The notes under the pieces were generated by a model. That model did no database searches. It worked only from the letters and a program-made list of their open reading frames with translations, and was not told the origin of the DNA. The translations under genes and the position numbers were made by a program. DNA of 64,000 nucleotides from Actinacidiphila sp. DG2A-62 (GTDB lineage: Bacteria; Actinomycetota; Actinomycetes; Streptomycetales; Streptomycetaceae), in NCBI RefSeq assembly GCF_035825295.1, contig NZ_JAYMGI010000002.1:682001-746000 (forward strand), in the 5' to 3' direction. Below, piece by piece: positions 27,595 through 36,464 of this stretch (positions are counted from its first letter, which is position 1; every line of letters starts with the position of its first letter).

Positions 27595-28262
27595 TCGCCG
27601 CGGTGTCCGACGCGTCCGCGCCCCCGGTCCCGGGCTTCGTGGACTCCGCCTTCAGCCCGCTGGTGCACCAGGCCGTCACGCGCTGCCTGTCCGCCCGGCC
27701 GGGCGACGGCGCGCGGACCGCCCTCGTCCTGGGCAGTGCGATGGGCGACGCGACGACGCTGGACTCCGGCAGCCGGCTGCTCGTCGCCGGCCAGGTGCAC
27801 AACGCGCTGCTGTTCATGCAGAGCACCGCCAACGCGGTCCTCGGCCGGATCAGCTGCGACTTCGGCGTCACCGGGCCGCTGCTGAGCCTGTCGGTCGACG
27901 GCGACCTCGCCGACGAGCTGCTTGATACGGCGGAACTGCTGCTGGCGGACGAGGAGGTGGAGCGGGTCGTCGTGGTCGGCGTCGAACTGGCCGCGACGGG
28001 GCGCGCCGCCGCGGCCCACCGCGGGCTCGGCACGCTCCCGCCGGCGGCGGACCGCGCGGTGGCGGTCCTGATCGAGCGCGGCGACCCACTGCCGCGCGCA
28101 CCCCGCGACGCCGCCCGGACCGACGACACCCCGGCCGACGACGCCCCCGCCGACGACGCCCGGGACGGCCGCACCCCGCACCGCACCACCCCCGCACACG
28201 ACTACGGCAACCTCCGCGGCCTGATGGACCTGGCCGCCCGAATCCAGGGGACGACGCAATGA
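27591..28262 (+). CDS. Ketosynthase-like partner (beta-ketoacyl synthase N-terminal-like domain)
   Basis: A 223-residue protein resembling the short ketosynthase-like proteins (PF13723 type) found with aryl polyene and related type II systems. Visible features are RTALVLGSAMGDATT, the NALLFMQSTANAVLGRISCDFGVTGPLLSLS region where a ketosynthase would have its active-site Cys (here the segment reads LSVDGD), and VERVVVVGVELA. No catalytic Cys is present, so it probably acts like a chain-length-factor or stabilising partner of the preceding ketosynthase. The C-terminus contains an Asp/Ala/Pro repeat (ADDAPADDARD) and a conserved-looking tail. Both ends overlap the neighbours by 4 nt. Confidence 0.8.
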   Translation: MIAAVSDASAPPVPGFVDSAFSPLVHQAVTRCLSARPGDGARTALVLGSAMGDATTLDSGSRLLVAGQVHNALLFMQSTANAVLGRISCDFGVTGPLLSLSVDGDLADELLDTAELLLADEEVERVVVVGVELAATGRAAAAHRGLGTLPPAADRAVAVLIERGDPLPRAPRDAARTDDTPADDAPADDARDGRTPHRTTPAHDYGNLRGLMDLAARIQGTTQ

Positions 28263-30031
28263 TCTCCAAGGAAGACCGCGCGCGGATCGCCGCCGACGCC
28301 GCCTTGGGCGCCGGGAACGTGATCCACCGGCTGAAGGCGTACGGCAGGCCGATGGACGAGCCGGCGCTGTGGACGGACCGCACCTGGCAGGCCCCGGACA
28401 GCACCCGCCCCGGCGTGCTGACCCTGGGCGAGCTGCACGAGGTCGTCGAGGCGTACGCGGGGTGGTACCACACGCGGGGCGTCGGGCCGCGCGACCCGGT
28501 GGCGATCCAGACGTACTCCAGCACCGAGTTCGCGATCAACTACCTCGCGCTCACCGCGCTGGGCGCGATCCCGTCCTTCGTCAACGGCAACCTGCGCCCG
28601 GAGACGGCCCGCGAGTACGTCCGCCGGCAGGGTGCGGTGGGCGCCTTCACCGACGAGGCCCACGCCGCCGTGCTGGGCGAGAACCGCGAGGAGCTGGGGC
28701 TCGCCTTCCACGCGACGGCGGCCGACGTGCACCCCGGCGACCGCGCACTGCTCCCGGCCGGCTACCCCTACCGCCACCACGCCACCGACCCGATCATCAT
28801 CTCGCACTCCTCGGGCACGACCGGGATGCCCAAGGCCGTGCCGCACACCCACCAGACCCTGCTGTACGCGCAGTTGCACCGGCTGAAGCTGTCGGTCGGC
28901 ACCGCGATGGGCCGGCTGCTGGTGGCGCTGCCCGGCTCGCACAACGCCGCGATCTCGGTCATGCTGTTCGGCCTGATGCTGCGCTCGCCGGTGATGATGC
29001 TGTCCAGCCAGCGCGGCGCGGATGTGCTGGACGCGATGGAGTCCTTCCGGCCCACGACGGTGTTCGCGTTCGCCGGCACCTACGGGGAGATGGCCGCGCA
29101 CGACCTGTCGGCGCGCGACCTGTCCAGCGTGGAGGCCTGGTACAACACCGGCGACGCCGCGCACGAGGCGCACATCAGGGCGCTGATCGCCCAGGGCAGC
29201 CATATGACGGTCGGCCGGGACCTCCAGCGGCGGCGGGTGGCCGGCTCGGTCTTCACCGACGGCCTCGGCTCCTCCGAGACCGGCTACTCCCTCTTCCACA
29301 ACGGGCACCGGCCCGGCCGCTCGTCCTTCTCCCGCTGCGTCGGCAAGCCGATGAGCTTCGCCGAGGCGGCCGTGCTGGCCGAGGACGGCACCGAGCTGCC
29401 GCCCGGCGAGGTGGGGCGGCTCGGCGTGCGCTCCCCCACGCTCACCCCCGGCTACTGGAACGACTCGCTGACCTTCCACCGGCTGCGGTTCGGCGGCTAC
29501 TGGCTGACCGGCGACCTGTCCTACCGCGACGAGGAGGGCAACTTCTACCACCTGGACCGCGCGCCGGACGCGATCCGCACCGCCGCGGGCATCGTCTTCA
29601 GCACCCGCACCGAGGAGTTGCTGCTGCGCGAGCTGCCCGAGCTGGACGACTGCACGGTGGTCGCCGTCGCGCCGGAGGGCGTGCGCGCCGACTGGGACGG
29701 CGACGGCACCGCGGAGGCGTACGTGCTCCTCCAGGCCGGTGCGGACGCGCCGGACCGCGACGACGCCGCGTGGGCGCGGGAGGTGAACCGGGTGCTGGCG
29801 GCCGAGGGCTTCCCGCCGCTGGCCGGCGCGCTGCGGATGGACGCGGGCGACGTCGTCAAGGGCGCCACCGGCAAGGTGCTCAAGCGCGAGATGCGCAAGC
29901 GGTTCAGGGCCAGGGCGGCGGCGGGCGGCGGTCTCGCGGCGGCGGCCGGCGACGGCGACGCCGCAGCCGGCGGTGTCCGAGGTGTCGGCGGTGTCCGAGG
30001 TGTCGGCGGTGTCGGCGGGGCGGCGCGGTGA
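28259..30031 (+). CDS. Adenylate-forming enzyme, candidate ATP-dependent diazotase (CreM/AvaA6/CmaA6-like)
   Basis: A 590-residue ANL enzyme: A3 IIISHSSGTTGMPKAVPHTH (about residues 180-199), A5 TDGLGSSETGYSLF, A7 YWLTGDLSYRDEEGNFYHLDR and A10 VKGATGKVLKREMRKRF. No carrier domain adjoins. In cremeomycin, avenalumate and p-coumarate pathways an ANL homologue activates nitrous acid with ATP and diazotises an aminophenol. Having a second ANL beside one fused to a carrier, in a genome segment that also has CreD/CreE-like genes, makes this role plausible, but it is inference; an aryl-CoA ligase is the alternative. The last 20 residues are a Gly/Val/Arg repeat with no counterpart expected in the family. 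Confidence 0.83.
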   Translation: MISKEDRARIAADAALGAGNVIHRLKAYGRPMDEPALWTDRTWQAPDSTRPGVLTLGELHEVVEAYAGWYHTRGVGPRDPVAIQTYSSTEFAINYLALTALGAIPSFVNGNLRPETAREYVRRQGAVGAFTDEAHAAVLGENREELGLAFHATAADVHPGDRALLPAGYPYRHHATDPIIISHSSGTTGMPKAVPHTHQTLLYAQLHRLKLSVGTAMGRLLVALPGSHNAAISVMLFGLMLRSPVMMLSSQRGADVLDAMESFRPTTVFAFAGTYGEMAAHDLSARDLSSVEAWYNTGDAAHEAHIRALIAQGSHMTVGRDLQRRRVAGSVFTDGLGSSETGYSLFHNGHRPGRSSFSRCVGKPMSFAEAAVLAEDGTELPPGEVGRLGVRSPTLTPGYWNDSLTFHRLRFGGYWLTGDLSYRDEEGNFYHLDRAPDAIRTAAGIVFSTRTEELLLRELPELDDCTVVAVAPEGVRADWDGDGTAEAYVLLQAGADAPDRDDAAWAREVNRVLAAEGFPPLAGALRMDAGDVVKGATGKVLKREMRKRFRARAAAGGGLAAAAGDGDAAAGGVRGVGGVRGVGGVGGAAR

Positions 30032-30113
30032 CCGCGGCCGAGCGCACGCCCCCCGTCCCCGGCCGGCCGGGGCCCCGGCTCCGCCCGGCCGGGCCCACCC
30101 CCTGCCCCGCCCG

Positions 30114-30758
30114 ATGGACGTCTACCGCCAGTGGTGGACGCACGACGCCCGCTGGTACCAGGGCGTGGCCCGGCGCTTCGGGCACGCGGCGGCCAACGAG
30201 ATCAACGCCGAGGCGATGCGGTACGTGGCCGTCACGGTCGGCCGGCGGGTGGCCCGCGAGTTCGGCGGCCGGCCCCCGGCCGACCGTGAGGAGCTGCGCC
30301 GTCGCTACGACATGTGCTCGGAGTGGATGTTCCCCAGCGAGCTGCGGGACGGCGGCACCGCGGTCCTGCCCGGCGGCGAGATCGAGCTGGTGATGCGGAG
30401 GAACTTCGCCGTCACCATGGTCAGGATGGCCGGCTCGCTGGACGGCTACGCGTGCCCGTGCACCGACATCCACGCCGGCTGGTCGGAGGGGCTGGGCGTA
30501 CGCCTGGTGCGCAACTGCTCGACCGCGTGCCTGCGCGACGGCGACCCGGCGTGCCGGCTGCTGATGGCCGTGGCGGACCCGGACGAGGCGGCGGACCCGG
30601 CCCCCGCGGAGCACCCGGGCCCGGCCGGCCTCGCGGGCGCCGCGGCGCCCGCTAACCTGGCCGTCCCCGCAGACCTGCCCGTCCCCGCGGACCCGGCGGC
30701 CCCCGCAGACCCGGCGGAGCCCACGGACCCGGTGGAGCCCGCCGGCCGAAGTCCCTGA
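30114..30758 (+). CDS. Cys-rich V4R/ATC-hydrolase-like protein
   Basis: About 214 residues from MDVYRQWWTHDARWY. The core has a conserved-looking Cys pattern: CPCTDIHAGW, NCSTACL and DGDPACRLLM. The last matches the end of V4R and L-2-amino-thiazoline-4-carboxylate hydrolase-like domains, which bind metal or small molecules. Residues 155-214 are Pro/Ala/Asp repeats (VPADLPVPADPAAPADPAEP). The in-frame ATG at 30114 has no good RBS; a GTG at 30028 overlapping the previous stop (GTGA) would be natural and would need a one-base deletion near 30112. It is in the same operon. Function unknown; metal-dependent handling of an aryl intermediate is one idea. Confidence 0.6.
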   Translation: MDVYRQWWTHDARWYQGVARRFGHAAANEINAEAMRYVAVTVGRRVAREFGGRPPADREELRRRYDMCSEWMFPSELRDGGTAVLPGGEIELVMRRNFAVTMVRMAGSLDGYACPCTDIHAGWSEGLGVRLVRNCSTACLRDGDPACRLLMAVADPDEAADPAPAEHPGPAGLAGAAAPANLAVPADLPVPADPAAPADPAEPTDPVEPAGRSP

Positions 30759-30782
30759 CGTTCCCGCGGAGAGGGAGTGACG

Positions 30783-31697
30783 ATGCGCGTACTGCTCGCC
30801 GGGGCCACCGGCGTCGTCGGCCGGGCGCTGGCACCGCTGCTGCGCGAGCGCGGCCATCATGTGACGGCTATGGTCAGGTCGCCGGAGGCGGCGCCCGGAC
30901 TGGACGTGGACGCGGTCGCGGTCGCCGACGCGCTGGACGGCGCGGCGGTGTCGGCGGCCGTCGTCCCGGCCCGGCCGGACGTGGTGGTCCACCAGCTGAC
31001 CGCGCTGCGCGCCACGGGACCCGCCGCGTTCACCGACACCGCGCGACTGCGCACCGAGGGCACCCGCAATCTGGTCCGCGCGGCCCAGGAGTCCGGGGCG
31101 CGGCGGATGGTGGCGCAGAGCATCGCCTTCGCCACCGCGCCGCAGGGCCCGCGGGTGCTCGCCGAGGACGCCCCGCTCTACCTCGACGCGCCGGACCCGG
31201 ACTGGGCGTTGACGGTACGGGCGGTCGCCGACCTGGAGCGCCAGGTCCTCGGGGCCGCGGGCCTGGACGGCGTCGTGCTCCGCTACGGAACCCTGTACGG
31301 GCCGGGGACGCTGTACGAGCCCGGTGGCCGGGTCGGCGCGGCGGTGGCCCGCGGCAGGCTGCCCCTGCCCCGGGACGCGGCGGGCGTCACGTCGTTCCTG
31401 CACGTCGAGGACGCGGCGCGGGCCGCGGCGGCGGCCGTCGACGCGGACGCCGGCGGGGTGGTCAACGTGGCGGACGACGACCCGGCCGAGGCCGCGGACT
31501 GGGTGCCCGGCTACGCACGGCTGCTCGGCGCGCCCCCGCCGCGCACGGTCCCGCCGGAGCTGGCCGGGCGCCTGCTCGGCTGGCTCCTGGCCCACCAGCT
31601 CACCGCGATGCGCGGAGCGGCCAACGACCGGGCCCGGCAGTCGCTGGGCTGGAAGCCGCTGACCCCCAGCTGGCGGACGGGCCTGGACCCTCGCTGA
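30783..31697 (+). CDS. NAD(P)-dependent epimerase/reductase-like protein
   Basis: A 304-residue atypical extended SDR with nucleotide-binding LLAGATGVVGRALAP (residues 4-18), a HQLTALRATGP segment, and ATYG-like GVVLRYGTLYGPG. The catalytic YxxxK is not evident at the usual position, so a reductase with a different mechanism is possible. ATG at 30783 has GAGAGGGAG upstream; GTG at 30777 is an alternative. It is last in the aminobenzoate operon. The operon has no ordinary ketoreductase, so this protein is the best local candidate for an NAD(P)H-dependent step, either on the beta-keto intermediate or in removing a diazo group. Neither can be decided from sequence. Confidence 0.82.
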   Translation: MRVLLAGATGVVGRALAPLLRERGHHVTAMVRSPEAAPGLDVDAVAVADALDGAAVSAAVVPARPDVVVHQLTALRATGPAAFTDTARLRTEGTRNLVRAAQESGARRMVAQSIAFATAPQGPRVLAEDAPLYLDAPDPDWALTVRAVADLERQVLGAAGLDGVVLRYGTLYGPGTLYEPGGRVGAAVARGRLPLPRDAAGVTSFLHVEDAARAAAAAVDADAGGVVNVADDDPAEAADWVPGYARLLGAPPPRTVPPELAGRLLGWLLAHQLTAMRGAANDRARQSLGWKPLTPSWRTGLDPR

Positions 31698-32075
31698 GCG
31701 GAGCGCCACCTGTCGCCGCGCGGGTAGCGTGACCATGTCCCCGGTGTCGTGGATCGCGTCGCGCGCCAGCGTCCTGACCGTCGGCTCCAGGCTGCCCGGG
31801 AACAGGTCCAGGTGGTCCGCCCTCGTCCACGTCCCGGTCGATGTGCCGCACCAGCGGCTCCGCGACCGGCCGGAGGACCTGACGCCGTCATCGTGCGTCT
31901 GGTTCTGCTTCACGCCGGGATGCGAGGGCGTGGTGGGTGCCTTCTACTGGGAGACGAGGACCGGCGCCGCGGACGGTAAGGCCCCCGCGGGAGTGAGGCG
32001 ATCGCCCCCCCGAGACCCCGTGGACGGGCGGGCTCGTGTCCGGGCGTACCCCCACATCCGCGAAGGAGGAAGCGC
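31698..32075. other. Intergenic stretch without supported gene
   Basis: Open frames exist on both strands, one on the minus strand containing a plausible-looking DHLDLFPGSLEP segment, but no start with RBS, no family match and no consistent frame was found. The last 15 bp hold the RBS (AAGGAGG) of the next gene. Confidence 0.5.
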
Positions 32076-32903
32076 ATGCCGTACTGCACCACGCGTGACG
32101 GGGTCGAGATCTTCTACAAGGACTGGGGAAGCGGGCGCCCGGTCGTGTTCATCCACGGCTGGCCGCTGAACGGCGACGCCTGGCAGGACCAGCTCAAGGC
32201 CGTGGCCGACGCCGGATTCCGCGGCATCGCCCACGACCGCCGCGGACACGGCCGCTCCACCCCCGTCTGGGACGGCTACGACTGGGACACCTTCGCCGAC
32301 GACCTCGACGACCTCGTCACGGGCCTGGACCTGCACGACGTCACGCTGGTGGCGCACTCGATGGGCGGCGGCGAACTCGCCCGTTACATCGGACGCCACG
32401 GAACCGGTCGGATCCGTTCCGCGGTCCTCCTGTCGGCCATCCCGCCGCTGATGCTCAAGGGCCCGGACAACCCCGACGGTGTCCCGCAGGAGGTCTTCGA
32501 CCAGATCAAGGCCGGCATCGTCACCGAGCGCTCGCAGTTCTGGAAGGACACCGCGGTCGGCTTCTTCAGCGCCGACCGGTCGGGGACCAAGGCCACCCAG
32601 GGCAACAAGGACGCCTTCTGGCTGATGGCCATGCAGGAGACCATCGAGGGCGGCGTCGCCTGTGTGGACGCCTTCTCGAACACGGACTTCACCGAGGACC
32701 TGAAGAAGTTCGACGTCCCCACCCTGATCGTCCACGGCGACGACGACCAGGTGGTGCCCATCGACGCCACCGGCCGCAGGTCCGCGCGGATCATCCCCGA
32801 CGCGACCTTGAAGGTCTACGAGGGCGGCTCGCACGGCATCGCGCTGGTGCCCGGGGACAAGGAAAAGTTCAACCGGGACCTGCTGGACTTCCTCCAGCGC
32901 TGA
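32076..32903 (+). CDS. Alpha/beta hydrolase, cofactor-free haloperoxidase/esterase family
   Basis: A 275-residue protein very like the non-heme chloroperoxidase/arylesterase group. The order is FIHGWPLNGDAW (oxyanion region), AHSMGGGELARYIG (Ser nucleophile, about residue 97), VHGDDDQVVP (Asp) and YEGGSHGIALVPGD (His). AAGGAGG lies just before ATG 32076. These enzymes hydrolyse esters or lactones and can form peracids in acetate; halogenation in vitro is a side effect. It stands alone, convergent with the TPR gene, with a 13-bp hairpin between them. Confidence 0.93.
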   Translation: MPYCTTRDGVEIFYKDWGSGRPVVFIHGWPLNGDAWQDQLKAVADAGFRGIAHDRRGHGRSTPVWDGYDWDTFADDLDDLVTGLDLHDVTLVAHSMGGGELARYIGRHGTGRIRSAVLLSAIPPLMLKGPDNPDGVPQEVFDQIKAGIVTERSQFWKDTAVGFFSADRSGTKATQGNKDAFWLMAMQETIEGGVACVDAFSNTDFTEDLKKFDVPTLIVHGDDDQVVPIDATGRRSARIIPDATLKVYEGGSHGIALVPGDKEKFNRDLLDFLQR

Positions 32904-32935
32904 CGCTGGGGCTCAGCGGACCGGACGTCGTACGG

Positions 32936-32968
32936 GCCGGCCGCCGCCCCCGTACGGCGGCGGCCGGC
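32936..32968. terminator. 13-bp hairpin between convergent genes
   Basis: Arms GCCGGCCGCCGCC (32936-32948) and its exact reverse complement (32956-32968) enclose a 7-base loop. It is placed midway between stop codons of the + strand hydrolase and the - strand TPR gene. Confidence 0.8.
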
Positions 32969-32988
32969 TCCGCCCGGTCCCGCGCGGG

Positions 32989-35096
32989 TCAGGCGAGCTC
33001 GGCCTGGAGGCACTGCGCAAGCCGCTCGGCGATCGCCTCCTGGTCGGCTCCGGGCAGTCGTGCGGCGCGCCGGTAGTCCGCGGCGGCGGCGCCGGGATCG
33101 CCCGCGGCCTGGTGGACGTAGCCGCGGTTGAACAGCAGGTCGGGGTCGTCGCCCGTGACGTCGATCGCCCGGGTGAGGTCGGCGAGCGCCGCGGGGTGGT
33201 CGCCGGTCTCGGCGTGCAGCACGGCCCGGTTGGCGAGCGCGGCGGCGTGCCGCGGATCGCCGTCCAGAGCCGCGTCGAAGGCCAGCCGCGCGGCGCCGAG
33301 ATCGCCGTCCTCCATGGCCAGCAGGCCCTGGGCGCACAGCAGTTCCGGATCGCCGGGATGGATCGACAGGCCCTCGGCCACGCGGTGCGCCGCCTCCTCG
33401 GTCAGGCCCTCCTCGGTCAGCAGGGAGACGAGGTTGACCCGGGCCGGATGGTAGTCGGGCTCCAGCTCCAGGACGTACCGCAGGTCGGCGAGCGCGCCCT
33501 CGGCGTCGCCCGCGGTCCTGCGGGCGTCCGCGCGGTTGTAGTGCAGCTCGTGGATCGGCGGGGTGAGCGGCACAGCGCTGTCGTAGTCGGCCAGCGCCGC
33601 CGCCACATCGCCCCTGCGCAGGTGCAGCGCCGCCCGGTCGCACAGGTACTCGGGGTAGCCGGGGTCGACGGCCACCACTCCGTCGTAGTCCGCCAGCGCC
33701 TCGTCCAGCCGGCCGAGCGCGGTGTTGACCTGCGCCCGGTTGTGCAGCAGCACCGAGCGGTGCAACGCGCGGGCGCCGGGCGGCAGTTCGCGGTCCAGCC
33801 GGGCCAGCCCCTCGGTGACCAGCGACAGTGCCGTCTGGGCCGGCCCTCGCGCAGTTCCACCAGTGCCAGGCCGTTCTGCTGGAAGACGGTGTGGAAGGCG
33901 CGTTCCTCGGGATCGGCCAGCTGCGAGGCGATGGCGATCGCGTTGTTGACGTATTCCCGGGCCACCGCGGTGTCCAGGCGCTCCTGGGGGTGGGCGCGGG
34001 TGTAGAGCATGGAGATCGCGTAGGCGGAGACCATGTGCACCACCGGGTCGGTGAACCGCGCGCGCTGCTCGTGGTAGATGGCCTCGGCCTCGTCGGTGCG
34101 GCCCAGCGCGCCGAGCGCCTGCGCGGTCTTGCCGCTGGCGACGATGTACAGCCGCTCCTGGGTGAGCGGGTCGAAGGCGGCGCGGCCCTGCCGGCCCAGC
34201 TCGACGGTGGCCTCGTAGTAGCCCATCCGCAGGCAGTAGTCGGCCGCGGTCATCAGCGCCCGGCCCTCCTCGTCGCTGCGCGGGCCGGCCTGGCTGCGGT
34301 GGTACGCGATCGCGCCCAGGTGCAGCGTCCACTCGTCCCGGTCCTCCAGCTCCCGGGCCCGCGCCAGGTGCAGTGCGGCGCGCGTGTCGGGGTCGGCGGC
34401 GGCGTGGGCGGACTGCTCGGCCGGGTCGTCGCTGGTGCCGTCGGAGGCGACGTAGGCCCGCAGCAACTCCTCCGGGTCGCGCCCGCCCGGCTTCTCGGAG
34501 GCACGCGCCGCGGCCGGTAGGACGGTGGGCGCGGCGTACCGCTCCAGCGCCTCGGCCAGGGCCTCGGACCGGGGTGCGACGGCGCTGCCGACCACCACGC
34601 GAAGCGCGTCCGGCCGGGCCCGGCGCAGCAGGATCGCCACCAGCTCCTGGTCGGTGGGGTCGGCCTCGTCCAGGTCGTCGAGGAACAGCGTCCACGGCCC
34701 GCGATCGCGCGAGGCCGCGGCCCAGGCATTGAGGAACTCCGTGATGCCGTGCGCCAGGCGGCGGGTGCGCAGCGGCGAGTAGTAGCGGGTCCGCTCCGTC
34801 GGCGACGCGAGGGAGGTCAGCGTCCGCGGCGGGGCCGGCAACCGGTCGGTGAGCTCGGGCGCCACCGACAGGATCTCGATGACGTGCCGGGCGGGCAGCT
34901 CCGGCCGCGTGGCGAGCACGTCGGGCACGACGGCGCGCAGCAGGTTCCCGGCGGCGGTGTACGGGCCGCGCAGCCTGCGGTGGCCGGCGACGCGCGTGGT
35001 ACGGCCGGGGTGCGCGGCGGCAGCGGCGGCAGCGCGGGAGGCGCGGTCGCCGCCGCGCAGCCAGGAGTGGGGCAACGCCGTTGCGGAGCTGGTCAT
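32989..35096 (-). pseudogene. TPR protein with degenerate ATPase region, RiPP-type operon; frameshifted
   Basis: The N-terminal half (residues 1-415) has an ATPase-like Walker B stretch (WTLFLDDLDEADPTDQELVAILLRR) but no Walker A, so a decayed STAND/AAA module is likely. The C-terminal half holds tandem TPRs (GRLDEALADYDGVVAVDPGYP and similar) for protein binding. The halves are in different frames, joined after VELREGR near 33841; a one-base deletion explains it. Corrected length is about 702 residues. ATG at 35096 overlaps the stop of the M50-like gene as ATGA, so the two are co-translated. It may scaffold or regulate processing of the small peptide encoded upstream. Confidence 0.82.
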
Positions 35097-36388
35097 GCGG
35101 GGTGTTCCTCTCTTATGACACGGCGGGTCGTCCTCCCCGAGCGCAGGAGGAACGGCACGGTGAACTGGGCGACGATCAGGACGGCGGAGCCGGTGGAATC
35201 CCAGAAGCGCGGCCCGGTGGGCTGCGTCCCGCTCAGGCCCTCGGCCATCCGCCGGCCGAACTCGAAGAGCGCGGGGCCGATGCCGAGCGCCGCCCACGCC
35301 AGCAGCAGCACCACTCCGGCGGCCATCGCCGGGGCGTACCAGCGGGCGACCGCGGTGTCCCGCGTGGGCCAGGCTCCGTCGCCGTCCTCCCGGCCGCGCC
35401 GCACGGGGGTGCGGCGCCCGGTGTCGGGGTCCGGCCGGTCGCGGCGCAGCCGGTCGTGCGGCAGGGCGCGGCGCAGCCGGGCCACCGCGGCGCCGTGCAG
35501 GTCGGTGCAGCCCAGCGCGGTGGAGACCATGTAGTAGAGGTCGGTGCGCAGGAAGAAGAAGAACTGCCAGGCCATCCGGAACAGGGTGGGGAAGGCGAAG
35601 GCCAGCGCCGCCCGGCCGGGCCAGGACAGGCCGCCGGAGGCGGCGTCAAGCGCGGCGCCCGTGGTGAGCGCGGAGAACAGCAGGCCGTCCGCGACGAGTC
35701 CGGCGGCGAAGGGGAGGTAGCGGCGGCGCGGCGGGACGGTCAGCAGTCCGTCGAGATGCGTCTCCAGGACCAGGAAGTACATCCGCCGGCCGACGGTCAT
35801 CCGCGAGCCGACGCCGAGCCGGCGGGCCGCGAGCACGTGGAACAGCTCGTGCCACAGCAGCCCGGGGATCTGGCCGGCGAACAGCACGACCTGGGTGAGC
35901 AGCAGCGAGTCGGCGAGGAAGATCGCGTGGGGACGGGGCCGGGACTGCGGCTCCCGCACCATGGCCAGCGCGCAGGCGGCGGCGACGGCCGCGAAGAGCA
36001 CCCAGGCGGGCGGCGAGAACAGCCACCGGCCGAGCCCGCGGTAGCGCACGTTCGCCGGTGTCGCGCCGCCGGGCCCGGTCGTCTTCGCCGCGGCGGCTCC
36101 CGCGCTCCCGCCGGCCCCTGCGGTGTCGGACTCCTCGCCCGGGGACCGGACGAAGCCGCAGTCGGCCAGCGTCTCCAGGAAGTCGGCGATGTCGACCTCC
36201 TCGCCGTAGGTCCCCTCGTACCAGCGGGCGGCCTCGCGGGTGTCCATGCCCTCGACGAGCCTCCGCAGCAGCTCGGCGCCGTCGGCCGGCAGGCTCACGT
36301 ACGAGTCGATGTCGGGCCTGCCGACGGTGACCTCGCCGTGCTCGGCGACGAACGTCAGCCGGTGGAACTCAGGACGGGCCAATTCCAC
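35093..36388 (-). CDS. PqqD-like domain fused to M50-type membrane zinc metalloprotease
   Basis: A 431-residue protein. Residues 1-85 resemble PqqD/RiPP recognition domains (SYVSLPADGAELLRRLVEGM, DFLETLADCGFVR), which bind leader peptides. After a Gly/Ala linker come five or six membrane segments. The zinc site LLWHELFHVLAARRLGVG (His180, Glu181, His184) lies within a membrane segment, and TDLYYMVSTALGCTDLHG near residue 285 may give the third ligand. This fits the putative peptide zinc metalloprotease family of RiPP loci, which could cut the leader or mature peptide in the membrane. It is 76 bp downstream of the 27-residue peptide gene on the same strand and overlaps the TPR gene. Confidence 0.88.
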   Translation of the reverse strand: MELARPEFHRLTFVAEHGEVTVGRPDIDSYVSLPADGAELLRRLVEGMDTREAARWYEGTYGEEVDIADFLETLADCGFVRSPGEESDTAGAGGSAGAAAAKTTGPGGATPANVRYRGLGRWLFSPPAWVLFAAVAAACALAMVREPQSRPRPHAIFLADSLLLTQVVLFAGQIPGLLWHELFHVLAARRLGVGSRMTVGRRMYFLVLETHLDGLLTVPPRRRYLPFAAGLVADGLLFSALTTGAALDAASGGLSWPGRAALAFAFPTLFRMAWQFFFFLRTDLYYMVSTALGCTDLHGAAVARLRRALPHDRLRRDRPDPDTGRRTPVRRGREDGDGAWPTRDTAVARWYAPAMAAGVVLLLAWAALGIGPALFEFGRRMAEGLSGTQPTGPRFWDSTGSAVLIVAQFTVPFLLRSGRTTRRVIREEHPA

Positions 36389-36464
36389 GAGATTCTCCCG
36401 AATGGAACCGGAGCCCGTGTGCGAGAGGGAACTCCCGCACCCGGGCCCGCGGCGGTGTACCTGC

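Noticed and set aside
26222..28262. KS pair considered as aromatic type II polyketide synthase
   Set aside because: The partner is only 223 residues without the CLF Gln active-site region, and no cyclase or aromatase is present; the aryl polyene-like type fits better.
31720..31913. Short minus-strand frame with DHLDLFPGSLEP segment
   Set aside because: No start with RBS, no family recognised, and the frame extends antisense through known genes.
32076..32903. True halogenating chloroperoxidase of the pathway
   Set aside because: The Ser/Asp/His hydrolase triad shows a cofactor-free perhydrolase-type esterase; biological halogenation by this family is not supported.
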